A stretch of DNA of 64,000 nucleotides from Amoebophrya sp. A120 (lineage: Eukaryota > Sar > Dinophyceae > Syndiniales > Amoebophryaceae): NCBI GenBank assembly GCA_905178155.1, contig CAJINV010000002.1, forward strand, positions 12,409,621 through 12,473,620, written 5' to 3'. Of this stretch, positions 21,609 to 32,874 are shown in pieces. The notes beneath the pieces were generated by a model. It did no database searches. It was not told the origin of the DNA and was given only the letters and a program-made list of their open reading frames with translations. A program made the position numbers and the translations under genes. How positions within the stretch are numbered: position 1 is the stretch's first letter; each line of letters starts with the position of its first letter.

Positions 21609-24600
21609 CTAGCTGCTCAATTTCTGAAGTAGCCGCTGCGCGTAGCGGTGAAGCAAATTTTCGCCTGTTGTTGACGACGCCGTGCTAGTGTTTGTAGATT
21701 CGTTCGCCGCAACGGCGCCCTTGGTTCGCAGAAGGCCTTGCGCAAATTGCTCTGTTTGCAGCTCCCGCAGGCGTTGTTTGCACAGGGGATGTACGGCGAG
21801 ATTTCCGAGGGAAAAAAGCGCGATCTTCACGGAACTGTCTGACTCAGCCCGTGCGAGCACCGTGCTACTGGATGTCGACGTCGATAAGGAGCTGGTGCTG
21901 TTGAAGTTTTCGTTCCTGGGACAGCCAATAAGTTCCAGTAGGGCTTCCAACACTCCTTGAGTGACGATTTCCTCGCACAGCTCGCTCGAGTTCCGCACCA
22001 GGTTTCCGAGTGCGCCGGCCGCGTTCGCTCTCGTTTTCTCGTCGTTGCTAAGTTGCAGCAAGTCGCGCAACAACGCGACGGAAGGGAGGAGTTCGCGGTA
22101 CAGGTAGTTTGAGTGAAACGCCGAATTTCCCACCGCGAAAGACGCGAACTTTCGCGTCGTAGGGTCCGGGTCGCGACAGAGCGGCACCAGCTTCGCTAAG
22201 ACCCCGGTTCGCGACAGGTGCGCGTAGAAGAAGTCGGAGTGCCGACTCATGTTTCCGACCACGTTCGCGGTCTTTGCACGAATATTCGCATCATTGCATT
22301 GCAACAAGTGGCAAATCTCCGTGTACATGTTCAGTCGATGCAAAGCAGGGTAGAATTCTTTCGAAAGCCTCGACAACTGCGATAAGATGAGCAGCACGTC
22401 GACGACAACATGCGGTTGCTTTTGGGCGAACTCGGGTACCAAGCACTTTTTCTCGGTGCAAAGAATCGCCAGGCCATTGTGCTGCACGAACTCCTGCGCC
22501 AGGGAGGGGTGGTGCAAGACTACCGTCGACAGCAGCTGTGTCGCCATGGAGAAGGTGCTTGCGGTGTCGTTCGTCAGCGTACACCTTTGCACCCACTGTA
22601 GTATGCCCTTGATCGGTTTCCACAGCCCCGTCTGCTGCTGCAAAAAAAGCGGATAGATGTTTTTGTTGCTGCTCGCCTGACAGAGTGCGCGGTTCACGAG
22701 GTCGTAGAGGACGCGGAGGGCCGTGAGGTAGTGCGTTTCGGGAACGGAATACACCGCAGAGTCAAGCTGCGACTGTGTGGTGCTTGACCTGGTAAAAAAA
22801 GTGCAGTTTCATTATCCGTGTGGTGGTAGTGCTACTCCTACTTTCATTTGTTTTGACATTTTTGACTTTCTGTTGCCTGTACTACCATTTCCATAACTGT
22901 CTATACTGGCGGGCCGTCGTCCAAAAAAAAAGTTTTTGATTCTGGCACTTACCCGGAGTAACACGATGCCGCACACTCCAGTGCTCGCAGAAAGAATTTG
23001 AATTTGCTCTCTAGGCCCTTGCCGTCGATTGCCGATCGGAACGAGTAGAAGACGTCCAAGGCGGCAAGTAAACCGCGCCGGCCAACTAGGCTGCAGAAGT
23101 CGTTGGCCGTGTGCGACGAGGACGACGAGGAAGAGGATCCGCCAGCCGTAGCCGCAGCGCTCGGGCCTCCCCCATTCGGTGCAGGACTCGCTGCATTCGA
23201 CTGGGTTGGGCTGCTGCTGTAGCAGGAAAAAATGGGCGTCACGAATTCACGCAGCACCCAGTCGTCCTTCTCTTTAGCGAGTAGCATTCGCAAGCTGAGG
23301 CACTGCAGGACACTGTCCAAGACCCCTGAATCCGCGAAACCCAGAAGTAGTCCTTCTGTGTCACACATTACGTCGACCTTACATATTCATCATATTTGTA
23401 CATTGGCAAATTCAAAGTTCACACAAAAATACCTGCCTGTGTGTAGAGTTACTGGAAGCTCCCGTCCACGAGCAAAAAGAATTTACAAAACCATATGAAA
23501 ATCTTTTGAATGTGGTTTTGTTTGCCGCTTGCAGCACCACTAATCAATTATGACGCTGCCGAAGTCAAGGTAACTCACAGTATGCTTTGTACCCCAGTTG
23601 GTGACAGCTTTTTTCCGCCGGCAAGCATGCTGTCTTCGGGCTCTATTTCTGCGGACAAGGACTGATCCGGCACCCACTTATTTCTGTTTCTTGCTGGTGG
23701 CACGAAGTCCCCGGCGCTAGAGCAGTGTGATAATGAGTACTGGAACAGGGCGTGCAGCCATGGGTCGAGCACTTCGAGCGGCGCGTAGGTGTCCAGCTTG
23801 CCGGAACGGTAAAGTATCACAGCGACGCGGAAAATCACCTCTAGAATTCGGGTGACGAAGCACACAACGGGGAGGATCTCGAGGCCCCCTGTCTTAGACT
23901 GTATCCGCTGCAGCAAGTTGCCCCGCGCCTGCAGCGCCGTCACCAGGTGCTGGAGATGGTAGGACTCGCACCAGGGCCGCCAGCTGGCCTTGGCATCTTC
24001 GAGGTGCGCTCGACTGCTGCTCGAGGAGGTCGTGCCGGGACTGGAAGTGGCCAGAAAAAAACACTGCTGCACGGGAAGCGCCTCGGCGAGGACCCGAGCC
24101 CAAAGCGCGCCGCGCAAAAAGCGTTCGGGACAGTTGGCTTCGAACAAGAAGCTCAGCTGCGAACGGAGCTGCGTGCTATCACCTGGTTCGTTATCAGCAA
24201 TTATTCTTTGTTGATTTAATTTCTGTGCGACGAGCAAATACCACTGAGCAAAGCACATATCTTATGAAGCCCAAGCTGCTGCTGCGAAAGCCTTATTCAT
24301 TAACCCAATATCACGATACACAATCCTGTCCTTACCATATGTCCTGCTGATGATGTCACTGAGCTCCTGGGGCCGATCCAAAGCGAGGAGCACTTTAAAG
24401 TTCCCACTTCGTTGGAACTCGGTACCCGTTTCGAATAGGTGTGCGAGCAGGTTGTCCCCGGTGAAGGTCTCCCGCACGACTTGCAGCGTTTGCCGCGCCG
24501 CACTGAGCCCGCTCGGCGAGAACGCGTCGCCGTCCGCTTTGGGCCAAGGCAAAAACCTCGGCGACGTGGAGCAGTGAGGGTGCACGAGTTTTGCAATGCA

Positions 24601-26621
24601 CTGCACGGCGAGGTGACTCGCGGTTTCCGGGTTCAGTGCGCCCGGCTGCGATGACGTGGGATCCGATCGGTCCAGAACCAACTCCCACAGGACCGGCAGC
24701 ACACACCTCAGGTGGTTCGTCAACTCCGTGCGGTTTTTCGCTAGCCACCGGTGCGCAGAGAGCGTCAGGTAGATGTTGGAGAGACACTGCAGGTGCTGGG
24801 CCAGCAGCAGCGTTTGTTTCGGGTCCGGCGCGGCCGCGCCTTCGCCGCGCCCGGCTGCGAAGAGCGGCATGGCAAACACATCCATGTACTCCTTCATCGA
24901 GGGAAGGATGAAATCCACGCCGACCGAGCTTGAGAAATTTGTGTTCGCCGCCGGAAGCCAGTAGTGGAACGCGCGCAATACCTCGATGATCAGCATTGGA
25001 TAGGCCTTCTTCTGCAACAGATGCCGCAAGATGCCGAAGAGTTCTTTGGGAAAGTCGTTGTACAAATCCTGCTGCTTTCGATCGTCTACGTAGCGCAGCT
25101 TCTTTTCGCCGGCGATGCGCAACACCCACTGCACGCTGTTCAGGATCTTTCCCAACGGCGGCACCCCCGGAAGTTGCACGTCCTGTTCCGGGAGTTGCTT
25201 ACAGCTGGACAAATTTACCTCCCAATACTTCTGCAGGAGCTGGTGCTGGAGCTGCAAAAACTTTTCGTCCTTGTACAATGTCGTGGCATAGTGGTTTTGA
25301 GGATTGTTCGCAGTGCCGCTGCTAGAGGACGAGGAACTGCTGCCACCGGCCTGGGTGTTTGAGAACGATGGGGCGCTTGGTGTCCCGGCGGTCAGAAAGT
25401 TTGCGCTGTTGAAGGCGAATGCGTACTGCTTCAGGCTGGGCGTGGTCGCCGCGGGGTCGTTGTCGTCGAATTCGAGCTCGTCGACCGTATCCACCGTGCC
25501 CATCTTTGCGCCCATCGACGGACCGTCATCGTTCTGGCTCACCAGCAAGTTCTCCCCCGACGTGTTTTCGCCTTGCTGATTGCCATTGCCCCCATCCGCG
25601 TTTCCGTTCTCGCCGCCCACGCCGCCGTTTTGTCCGCCCTGTTGCATCATCATCCCGTGCTTGGCCCCCGCGCTGGGTCGAGACTTGTTCGCGGCCCCGG
25701 CCACAAAGGGGTGGTGCAGCAACCCCGGCCAGGAGAGCCGCTGCTGGGGGTCCTTGCGCAGCAGACCCTGCAGAAAATCCTTGAAGTGCGCCCCCATGTT
25801 TGAGGGGTAAGAGACGGTGTCCTTGACGATGAGGTGGATCAAGCTGTACAAGCTGTTAGCGTAGAACGGCGGTGTACCGACGAAGAGCTCAAACAGGATC
25901 ACGCCCACCGACCACAGGTCCGCGGTGTGGTTGTAGGGCAGCTCTTGCACCAGCTCCGGCGCCATGTACAGTGGTGTCCCCTTGATGCTAGTCAGCACCA
26001 CCGTGTTGCAGCTCATGGCGCGTGCAAACCCGAAGTCGCAAAGCTTGATCTGCTCGTTGGGCCCGACAAGCACGTTCTGCGGCTTCATGTCTCGGTGGAT
26101 GATGCGGTGGGAGTGCAGGTAGTGCAGGGCCTGAATCAGCTGCACTGCAATCGCCTGCACCTGAAGTTCAAATTTTCTCAAGTACGGTTTACAGAAGTAG
26201 AGTTCATCTTGCAGAGAATGTCAACATCAATCTGGATCATTTTGGCCCGTCCTCATCAGGTCGATGAGGAAAACTAAATAAGGGGTACTTCTTCTTCATA
26301 ATCACGATCTTTACTTACCTCTGGCTCCGGGAGGTTTTTGTCGTCTTGGAAAACATCGAAAAGCTCTCCGTGGGCGAACTCGGTCACGAGGCAAAAGTCC
26401 GTTGTTGTCTCGAAGCTGTCGAACAGACATATGATGTTTGGGTGCTCCAGACGCTTCAAAATGCTGATTTCGGATCGCAAATTCCTTAGGTCCTTGTCTG
26501 ACTTGCCCCGCTTCGAGATGAACTTCAGTCCGACGATCTGTCCGCTGTACTTCCGCCGGCCCTTGAAAACCTTGCCGAAGCAGCCCTCGCCCACCAGATG
26601 AAGCACATGATAGCGATCCAT
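21609..26621 (-). CDS. STK36: Serine/threonine kinase 36 (Fused/TIO) orthologue
   Basis: Fused-family kinase, about 1,460 residues. Exons: 26319..26621, 24336..26160, about 23586..24260, 22953..23355 and 21609..22788. The start [20 protein letters not shown], then [14 protein letters not shown], closely follows the human protein (MEKYHVL..., GRRKYSAQVV). Exon 2 carries [18 protein letters not shown] (catalytic loop), [10 protein letters not shown] and [11 protein letters not shown]. The C-terminal exon has ARM/HEAT-like repeats, including [18 protein letters not shown] and [11 protein letters not shown], at the same relative place as in animal STK36. Introns 1 and 4 are clean GT-AG. The exon 2-3 acceptor (ATAAG) is weak. 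At exon 3-4 the best GT site is out of phase while a GC site is in phase. In animals STK36 builds the ciliary central pair; in plants TIO acts in cytokinesis. Gly/Asn- and Ser-rich inserts separate the domains. Confidence 0.9.
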
Positions 26622-27341
26622 CACGTCGAGCCGGGTGCTCCTCCTCCTCTGCGGAGTGGAAACCTAGTGTACCGCCGCTCCCGCCCTCGTCCTCGTGACT
26701 GGTGTGCTCATTAACGCAATTCCTGCAGCTCTGTTTCGCCAGCGCTTCCTCTGCTACAGACCACGCAGGTGGTCGCTAATGGCGATAATTGGGATGACAT
26801 GTTAGTCTATGCGTTACCGAAACCTCATCGCACGCACTTTGACTTCATTTCCTTGATACTTTAGATTTTCTTTACTATCTTTTACTTATACTTTTTTCTT
26901 CCTTCATCTTGCATTTGGATTTTCATTTTTGCTATATCACGTCTACGGTACTGCTATCGAGCCTGCAGCGCAGGCGTCACCATCATTAATGTTCAACATA
27001 CCGACCACACTTCAGCAACCTGAAAACGAAAAGGAGTAACACAGCACGAACACCTGGAACTGCGCGACAGACACAAGCCATTTAGAATTAGAATGAGATT
27101 AACATTAAGATTTACGAAAATGAGAGAAAAATAAAACAAAACCGCGCTAAGAGCAGGCGTGGCCAAACCCAAACGCGAGAACACGGACCATAGAACACAG
27201 ACCCGCTTGCGTTTGCTCAAACGTCCATGAGCATCGGCCTAGGACGAGCATGGTGCTCAAAGTAAAGTGTGGATGTATGATGGCGACCACGTTGCGCCGC
27301 CATCGTTTTTCGACACCAACGACGACGTTCTGCCGTAACCA
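26622..27341. other. Intergenic, no gene seen
   Basis: A spacer upstream of the STK36 start and downstream of the kynureninase stop. The short frames in it lack family resemblance. No repeat or RNA gene recognised. Confidence 0.5.
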
Positions 27342-29490
27342 CTAAGACAACTTTGCAAGTTCTTCGGAGAAAATCGCGCAAAAACGTGCGAGGTCTGTGA
27401 AGGTATTGTACAATGGTGCCGGCGTAATGCGAAGTGCATCTGGCCGCCTGTAGTCCACGACGACTCCGCGCGCTTCTACCGCCTCGTGCACCTTCTTACA
27501 GGTGTCTGATTTTTTGAACTTCAAAGTCAGCATGGAACCCCGGCTGTCTGGGTTTTTTGGCGTAATAATTGTGAACGGCTTTATTTGTAGTTCTTCCTCA
27601 CCTGCTGCCGCAGCACCAGTTGTCTTCCGCGAAATCATCTCCGGCACTACTTCGTCCAAGAGTTCAAATAAGAACGCGGTCAGCCTTTTGCTCCGAACGC
27701 GCAAGTCCTCCATGCTGGTTTGGTCGAACACTCGGAGGCTGGCGATCAGACACATCATTAGCATGACACCGGGGTTTGACAAGCTGAACGCTTTCGCCCC
27801 TGCGGCCGGCTGGAGTTTATGCTTCATCTCAAATCTTGTGCTTTTGTCGTGGCTCCACCAGCCGGCGAGCCGCTTCGTGCCCACATCCTTCGACCACTCA
27901 CGGTTCAAGACGTGCTCTGATGTGCGTTAGCAGAGAAATCATTCTTGCCTTTAGCACTTGACATCACTGCGCTTGCGTACAAAAAAGAATGTAGGTCTCA
28001 GCCTTAAACCTGTAAAGAACCAAAGAAAGAACAAGAATTGGTTCCTTACCGTCCCCACTACCGCCGTGCATCGGGGGCACCTCGGAAGCCTCTCCAGCTT
28101 CTTCCGATATATGTCCTATCGAGGGTGTGCTTCTCAGCTTTATCACCTGCTGGTTAGTCGGAGTGCTTTCCGCATACGAAGACCTTTCCCGCAATACGTC
28201 ATCCTCGTCAATAGTTCCTGAACTTAACGCCGCCCCGTGCTCGCTCGGCAGTTTGGTACTAGTCGTTTGTACCGCTCCAGCGTCCAGCAGATTCATGGTT
28301 TGCAAGTGCCGTTCGTGCACAAAAAAACCTCCGATACAACCCGGTCCGCTGTTCAGGTACTTGTACGTGCAAAACGAGGCAGCGTCGACGTTCCACTTGT
28401 GCAGCTCCAGTGGCACGTTGCCGACCGCGTGCGCAAGATCGAACAGCGCGACCACACCGTTTTCGTGGGCGACTTTGGTGATTTTAGCAACGTCGAAGAA
28501 CTGCCCGCTGTAGTACTGGACTGCGCCCAGGCAGAGGACCGCGATCTCGCGGTCTTCGCGCAACAGTTCGCAGAGCCTCTCCTCGTCGACGAGATCGGTA
28601 TCAGGGTCCGCGGGAACGGGCAGCAAGGCCTCCTCCGGGTCCAGGTCGTGGAGCTGTGCTTGGCTCTGAAACACGAAAAAGTCACTGGGAAAGGCCTGGG
28701 CTTCGTACAAGATCTTGAACCGCCGGTTGCGCTCCGGCCGGTAAAACGTCGTAAACATCAGGTGCAGGTTCACAGAAAGCGTGTTCATTATGCAAACCTG
28801 GAAGAGGTGTGCAGACGGTTCTTGTGGTGAAAACAATGATAGTTGTTTGCGGTATCCTCAGGGCGAGGGCGCGCCCTCTGTCAGACAGTTGTACCGTCGG
28901 AAGTTGTTCTTCCGATACCAGAATAAGTGGGAAAAATTTTCAAAAGATCGCAGCAAAGAAAAGTGGTTGGCAAATGAGTAAAATCCGACTACCTCTTCCA
29001 CTTTCGCACCGAGCACCCTTGCGGCCGCCGGGGTTGCAAATTCGTCGATGGGCATCCAGGGAAAGTCCCCGGAAAAGTGTCCGTTCACACCGAACTGCCC
29101 CCATTTGTCCAGCTCGTTTAACAGTAGCTCCCGGGTCTCCTTTGGTTGCAGGCCCAGGGAATGCCCGACGAGGTACACCGATTCCTCGTCCTCGTCTACC
29201 GGCGACAATGGTCCTCCGCCCCCGGATTTGTTCGCCGCTGGAGGTGCCGCGAAGCTTTTCAGGGGAGGTATCCGAAACCTGTCGCGAAAGCATCGACTGG
29301 GCAAAGAACAGCTGCTGCTGCTAGACGACGCCGTGGTGGACGACGACGAGAGAATGCTTTGACTCGCATCCAGCTTGCCAGCGATCTCCAGTGCATTACC
29401 GGCAAGGAGATGCTCCTTCGCAGCACCCTGCTGGGACAGCCACTGGAACGGATCCTCGCGTAGCTGTAGGCTGGGGTTTTCAACGACCAT
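27342..29490 (-). CDS. KYNU: Kynureninase
   Basis: A PLP-dependent hydrolase of tryptophan catabolism that cleaves kynurenine or 3-hydroxykynurenine to (hydroxy)anthranilate and alanine. Exons 28993..29490, 28050..28797 and 27342..27916, joined by GT-AG introns in phases 0 and 1, give 606 residues. The start is taken at the ATG at 29490. Family landmarks in order: YLVGHSLGLQPKETRELL, FGVNGHFSGDFPWMPIDE, MNTLSVNLHLMFTTFYRPER, ALFDLAHAVGNVPLELHKW, and the PLP-lysine region FCTYKYLNSGPG; exon 3 then has LAGWWSHDKSTRFEM and ALRITPAPLYNTFTDL. It is longer than the usual roughly 465 residues because of a Ser-rich N-terminal insert and a roughly 70-residue polar insert just before the GWWSHD segment. 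The catalytic parts look intact. Confidence 0.93.
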
Positions 29491-29891
29491 GCTGGTGGAA
29501 TTGTCAGATATTTTTGTTTGGGCAAGTAGGACAAGGTCGTGAAATTTTCGATGCAAGCTTAGTAAAGTTTTTACACATTGCCTACAAATATCACTTAGCA
29601 GTTCCTCTCCACCTGCTCTCTAGGCAAAACACGCCGGTGGCGTTGCTCTTGCTGTGAACATAAAAAGCAGCAACATAAAGCAACCACACGGCGTGGGACT
29701 ACATGATCTGAACCTGAAATACAAACAGTGCATGACGAAACAAAGACAACTACATGTGTGCTCGCTTCTTCTAATACATAGGTGAGCGACAAAGAACCAA
29801 TGTACTCAACATGCTACAGAAACCGAACACCGAATCCCAAAATCTTTGAAGCGATATCAATCGTGTCTTTGGATTTAATTGTTTTTCCCCA
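29491..29891. other. Short intergenic spacer
   Basis: Contains the probable kynureninase 5' leader and the 3' tail of the signal-peptidase-like gene. No gene or repeat seen. Confidence 0.5.
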
Positions 29892-30476
29892 TCAAGACGC
29901 ACAGATCGCATGGCAGACAAATAGCGCTGCCACTGAAACCATGGCGTCCGACAAGTTAAAAGCGTATCCAAGACAAACAACTTCCACGTAATCCACCACG
30001 TAGCCGCGCGTTGCGCGATCAAGCAAATTGCTCGAACTCCCTGCGCAGAAAAAGACAAGCGGCAGAAAGAACCTCGTCCAGTCGCTTCTAGTCCTCGTCG
30101 TGCAAGAACAATTCTTACTGTTTTGGACACGGAGAATGTTTCGCAGGAAGGAGAAGTGTTGCAGGGCCGGAGCCGGACAAAACTGCATTAGCAGTGGAAT
30201 AGAAATGATCCCAGCGAGGACCGAAGCGTGCAATGCGTTTGCATACTGTGCCGAAAGCAATGCGGTCCCGTAGTTTCTTCGGTACGTCAACCGGAACTGT
30301 CCCAGAGCGAACGACTCCTCCCAGTGCCTTGGTTCGTTAACCTTCTGCTGCACGGCAAGCTTCAACCGCTGCTCGAAAGCATTCCACAGAAAGCAAAGCC
30401 CAGCAACTGCAACCACGAGAATCGAGGGAGACACATCTTTGATTTTTCTATTTCTACCAAAATGTTGGCAATACAT
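29892..30476 (-). CDS. Lipoprotein signal peptidase II (LspA)-like aspartic membrane protease
   Basis: A 194-residue, single-exon protein with ATG start and TGA stop, the size of bacterial LspA (150-200). LspA is a four-helix membrane protease that cleaves lipidated signal peptides using two aspartates. Both signature motifs are present in order: the loop FRLTYRRNYGTAL (LspA N-x-G-x-A), then GSSSNLLDRATRGYVVDYVE (G-x-x-x-N-x-x-D-R...G-x-V-V-D) with the first catalytic Asp, then YAFNLSDAMVSVAA (F-N-x-A-D) with the second. Hydrophobic segments fall near residues 18-35, 85-105, 135-150 and 175-190. The family is essentially bacterial, with no settled eukaryotic role. Both neighbours are ordinary eukaryotic genes, so contamination within this contig is unlikely. 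Location and substrate are unknown; organellar targeting is possible but I see no clear transit peptide. Confidence 0.8.
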   Translation of the reverse strand: MYCQHFGRNRKIKDVSPSILVVAVAGLCFLWNAFEQRLKLAVQQKVNEPRHWEESFALGQFRLTYRRNYGTALLSAQYANALHASVLAGIISIPLLMQFCPAPALQHFSFLRNILRVQNSKNCSCTTRTRSDWTRFFLPLVFFCAGSSSNLLDRATRGYVVDYVEVVCLGYAFNLSDAMVSVAALFVCHAICAS

Positions 30477-30884
30477 AGGATCTGCACCGGATCTCCATAC
30501 GCTCGCACGAAGTGCTAGACACTGCTCAGTATCATATCAAGCTGAAGAACTTCCATTCACTTTTTTGCATTGCACAGGGCAGATTCCGAGGCCACGGTTT
30601 GCTGCGAGAACCCATCTAGACGAGATATGCGAGGCAATTCTTCCTCGAACAACCTCCGCAAAACACGTTTTTCGTTACTGCAAGAGATCTCGGTTTCATT
30701 TTCTTTTCCTCGTCATGCCCGACCCGTCTGGCAACGACGCGAATTTGTAAAATGAACTTGAAGTTTCTAATTGTCTATTTTCTATGAATTCGCGGTCTCC
30801 GCTTGAAGGGTTTGCTTTCTACTGCTAGTTCGAGAAAAACACTGTGTGGCAAAAACGTCTTTGGCTACCTGAAGAAACGAGCAT
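30477..30884. other. Spacer between the LspA-like gene and the tandem array
   Basis: No supported gene. It includes the probable 5' leader of the LspA-like gene. No similarity to the array unit is visible before about 30885. Confidence 0.5.
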
Positions 30885-32874
30885 GTATTTCGTCCGGTCG
30901 AGACCGTCCGATAGATACCCGAAGGCCCAATATTTTCAAAAGTCCGAAGACTAGCACTAAATAAGGAAGGGACCGCCTAGTAGCATTTCGTCCGGTCGAG
31001 GCCGTCCGATAGTCACCCGAAGGGCGCTTATTTTCTAAAGTCCGAAGACTAGCACTATATAAGGGATCGGCTAGCGTCTAGCTTCCGAGGAAGCATAATC
31101 GAATAGTCTCCGAAGAGGATTGCATGCAAGCGCTTTGATGGTGTACCTTGTGCCAACACTAAAGTAGCCTCCGAGGAGTGCAGAGATCGTTTTGGTTCGA
31201 GGTCTTTTTTTGCCGGTGGTTATCTACAAATAACTAAAAATATTAGTTCACTACCTTCAAGTCAGAGCGTACACGAACTGAGAAAACTACAAGTCAAAAT
31301 AAACAATACATTAATAGGACTCAAAAAAACGAACACTCATTGCATTTCGTCCGGTCGAGACCGTCCGACAGTCACCCGAAGGCCAGTTATTTTCTAAAGT
31401 CCGAAGACTAGCACTAAATAAGGGATCGGCTAGCGTCTAGCTTCCGAGGAAGCATAGTCGTATAGTCTCCGAAGAGAATTGAATGCAAATTTTTTTGGAG
31501 GAGAATCTAGAGCCAATACTAAAGTAGCCTCCGAGGAGTGCAGAGCTTGTTTTGGATCGAGGTCTTTTTTTGCCGGTGGATATCTACAAATCATAAGCTC
31601 ACTACCTTCGAGTCAGAGCGTAGAGCCGAGAAAATTTCAGGCCAGCATGTACGTTATAGCAAAACTTAGCTCTCTACTTTCAGGCCAAAATAAACATTAA
31701 TTGCATTTCGTCCGGTCGAGACCGTCCGATAGTCACCCGAAGGCCAATTATTTTCTAAAGTCCGAAGACTAGCACTAAATAAGGGATCGGCTAGCGTCTA
31801 GCTTCCGAGGAAGCATAGTCGTATAGTCTCCGAAGAGAATTGAATGCAAATTTTTTTGGAGGAGAATCTAGAGCCAATACTAAAGTAGCCTCCGAGGAGT
31901 GCAGAGCTTGTTTTGGATCGAGGTCTTTTTTTGCCGGTGGATATCTACAAATCATAAGCTCACTACCTTCGAGTCAGAGCGTAGAGCCGAGAAAATTTCA
32001 GGCCAGCATGTACGTTATAGCAAAACTTAGCTCTCTACTTTCAGGCCAAAATAAACATTAATTGCATTTCGTCCGGTCGAGACCGTCCGATAGTCACCCG
32101 AAGGCCAATTATTTTCTAAAGTCCGAAGACTAGCACTAAATAAGGGATCGGCTAGCGTCTAGCTTCCGAGGAAGCATAGTCGTATAGTCTCCGAAGAGAA
32201 TTGAATGCAAATTTTTTTGGAGGAGAATCTAGAGCCAATACTAAAGTAGCCTCCGAGGAGTGCAGAGCTTGTTTTGGATCGAGGTCTTTTTTTGCCGGTG
32301 GATATCTACAAATCATAAGCTCACTACCTTCGAGTCAGAGCGTAGAGCCGAGAAAATTTCAGGTCAGCATGTACGTTATAGCAAAACTTAGCTCTCTACT
32401 TTCAGGCCAAAATAAACATTAATTGCATTTCGTCCGGTCGAGACCGTCCGATAGTCACCCGAAGGCCAATTATTTTCTAAAGTCCGAAGACTAGCACTAA
32501 ATAAGGGATCGGCTAGCGTCTAGCTTCCGAGGAAGCATAGTCGTATAGTCTCCGAAGAGAATTGAATGCAAATTTTTTTGGAGGAGAATCTAGAGCCAAT
32601 ACTAAAGTAGCCTCCGAGGAGTGCAGAGCTTGTTTTGGATCGAGGTCTTTTTTTGCCGGTGGATATCTACAAGTCATAAGCTCACTACCTTCGAGTCAGA
32701 GCGTAGAGCCGAGAAAATTTCAGGTCAGCATGTACGTTATAGCAAAACTTAGCTCTCTACTTTCAGGTCAAAATAAACATTAATTGCATTTCGTCCGGTC
32801 GAGACCGTCCGATAGTCACCCGAAGGCCAATTATTTTCTAAAGTCCGAAGACTAGCACGAAAATAAACATTAAT
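30885..32874 (-). repeat. Tandem array of 361-bp units with conserved YNMG-capped hairpins on the minus strand
   Basis: Units begin at the motif GCATTTCGTCCGG: a truncated first copy (about 30885), then 30983, 31342, 31703, 32064, 32425, and an internally deleted last copy from 32786. The period is 361 bp (359 for the first full copy). The units from 31703 on differ by only a few bases, while the 30983 copy is clearly diverged. Each unit holds several short perfect inverted repeats. In the 31703 unit: 31737..31743 region, 31759..31770, 31801..31814, 31827..31838 and 31890..31899. On the plus strand their loops read CGAA or CGAG. On the minus strand they read UUCG or CUCG closed by C-G, the very stable YNMG tetraloop. 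The strand is therefore given as minus, the same as all genes here. A 73-residue open frame in four units is probably not coding. Confidence 0.9.

Noticed and set aside
31479-32783. 73-residue open frame repeated once per unit in the tandem array
   Set aside because: The frame is a by-product of unit identity. The diverged unit at 30983 does not keep it, and the conserved features are hairpins, not codons.
30885-32874. CRISPR-like array
   Set aside because: The period is 361 bp with no unique spacers between short repeats, and the setting is eukaryotic.
30885-32874. Hammerhead ribozyme or spliced-leader RNA genes in the array
   Set aside because: A CGAAA word occurs, but no CUGANGA core pairs with it. 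The dinoflagellate spliced-leader sequence was not found on either strand by eye.
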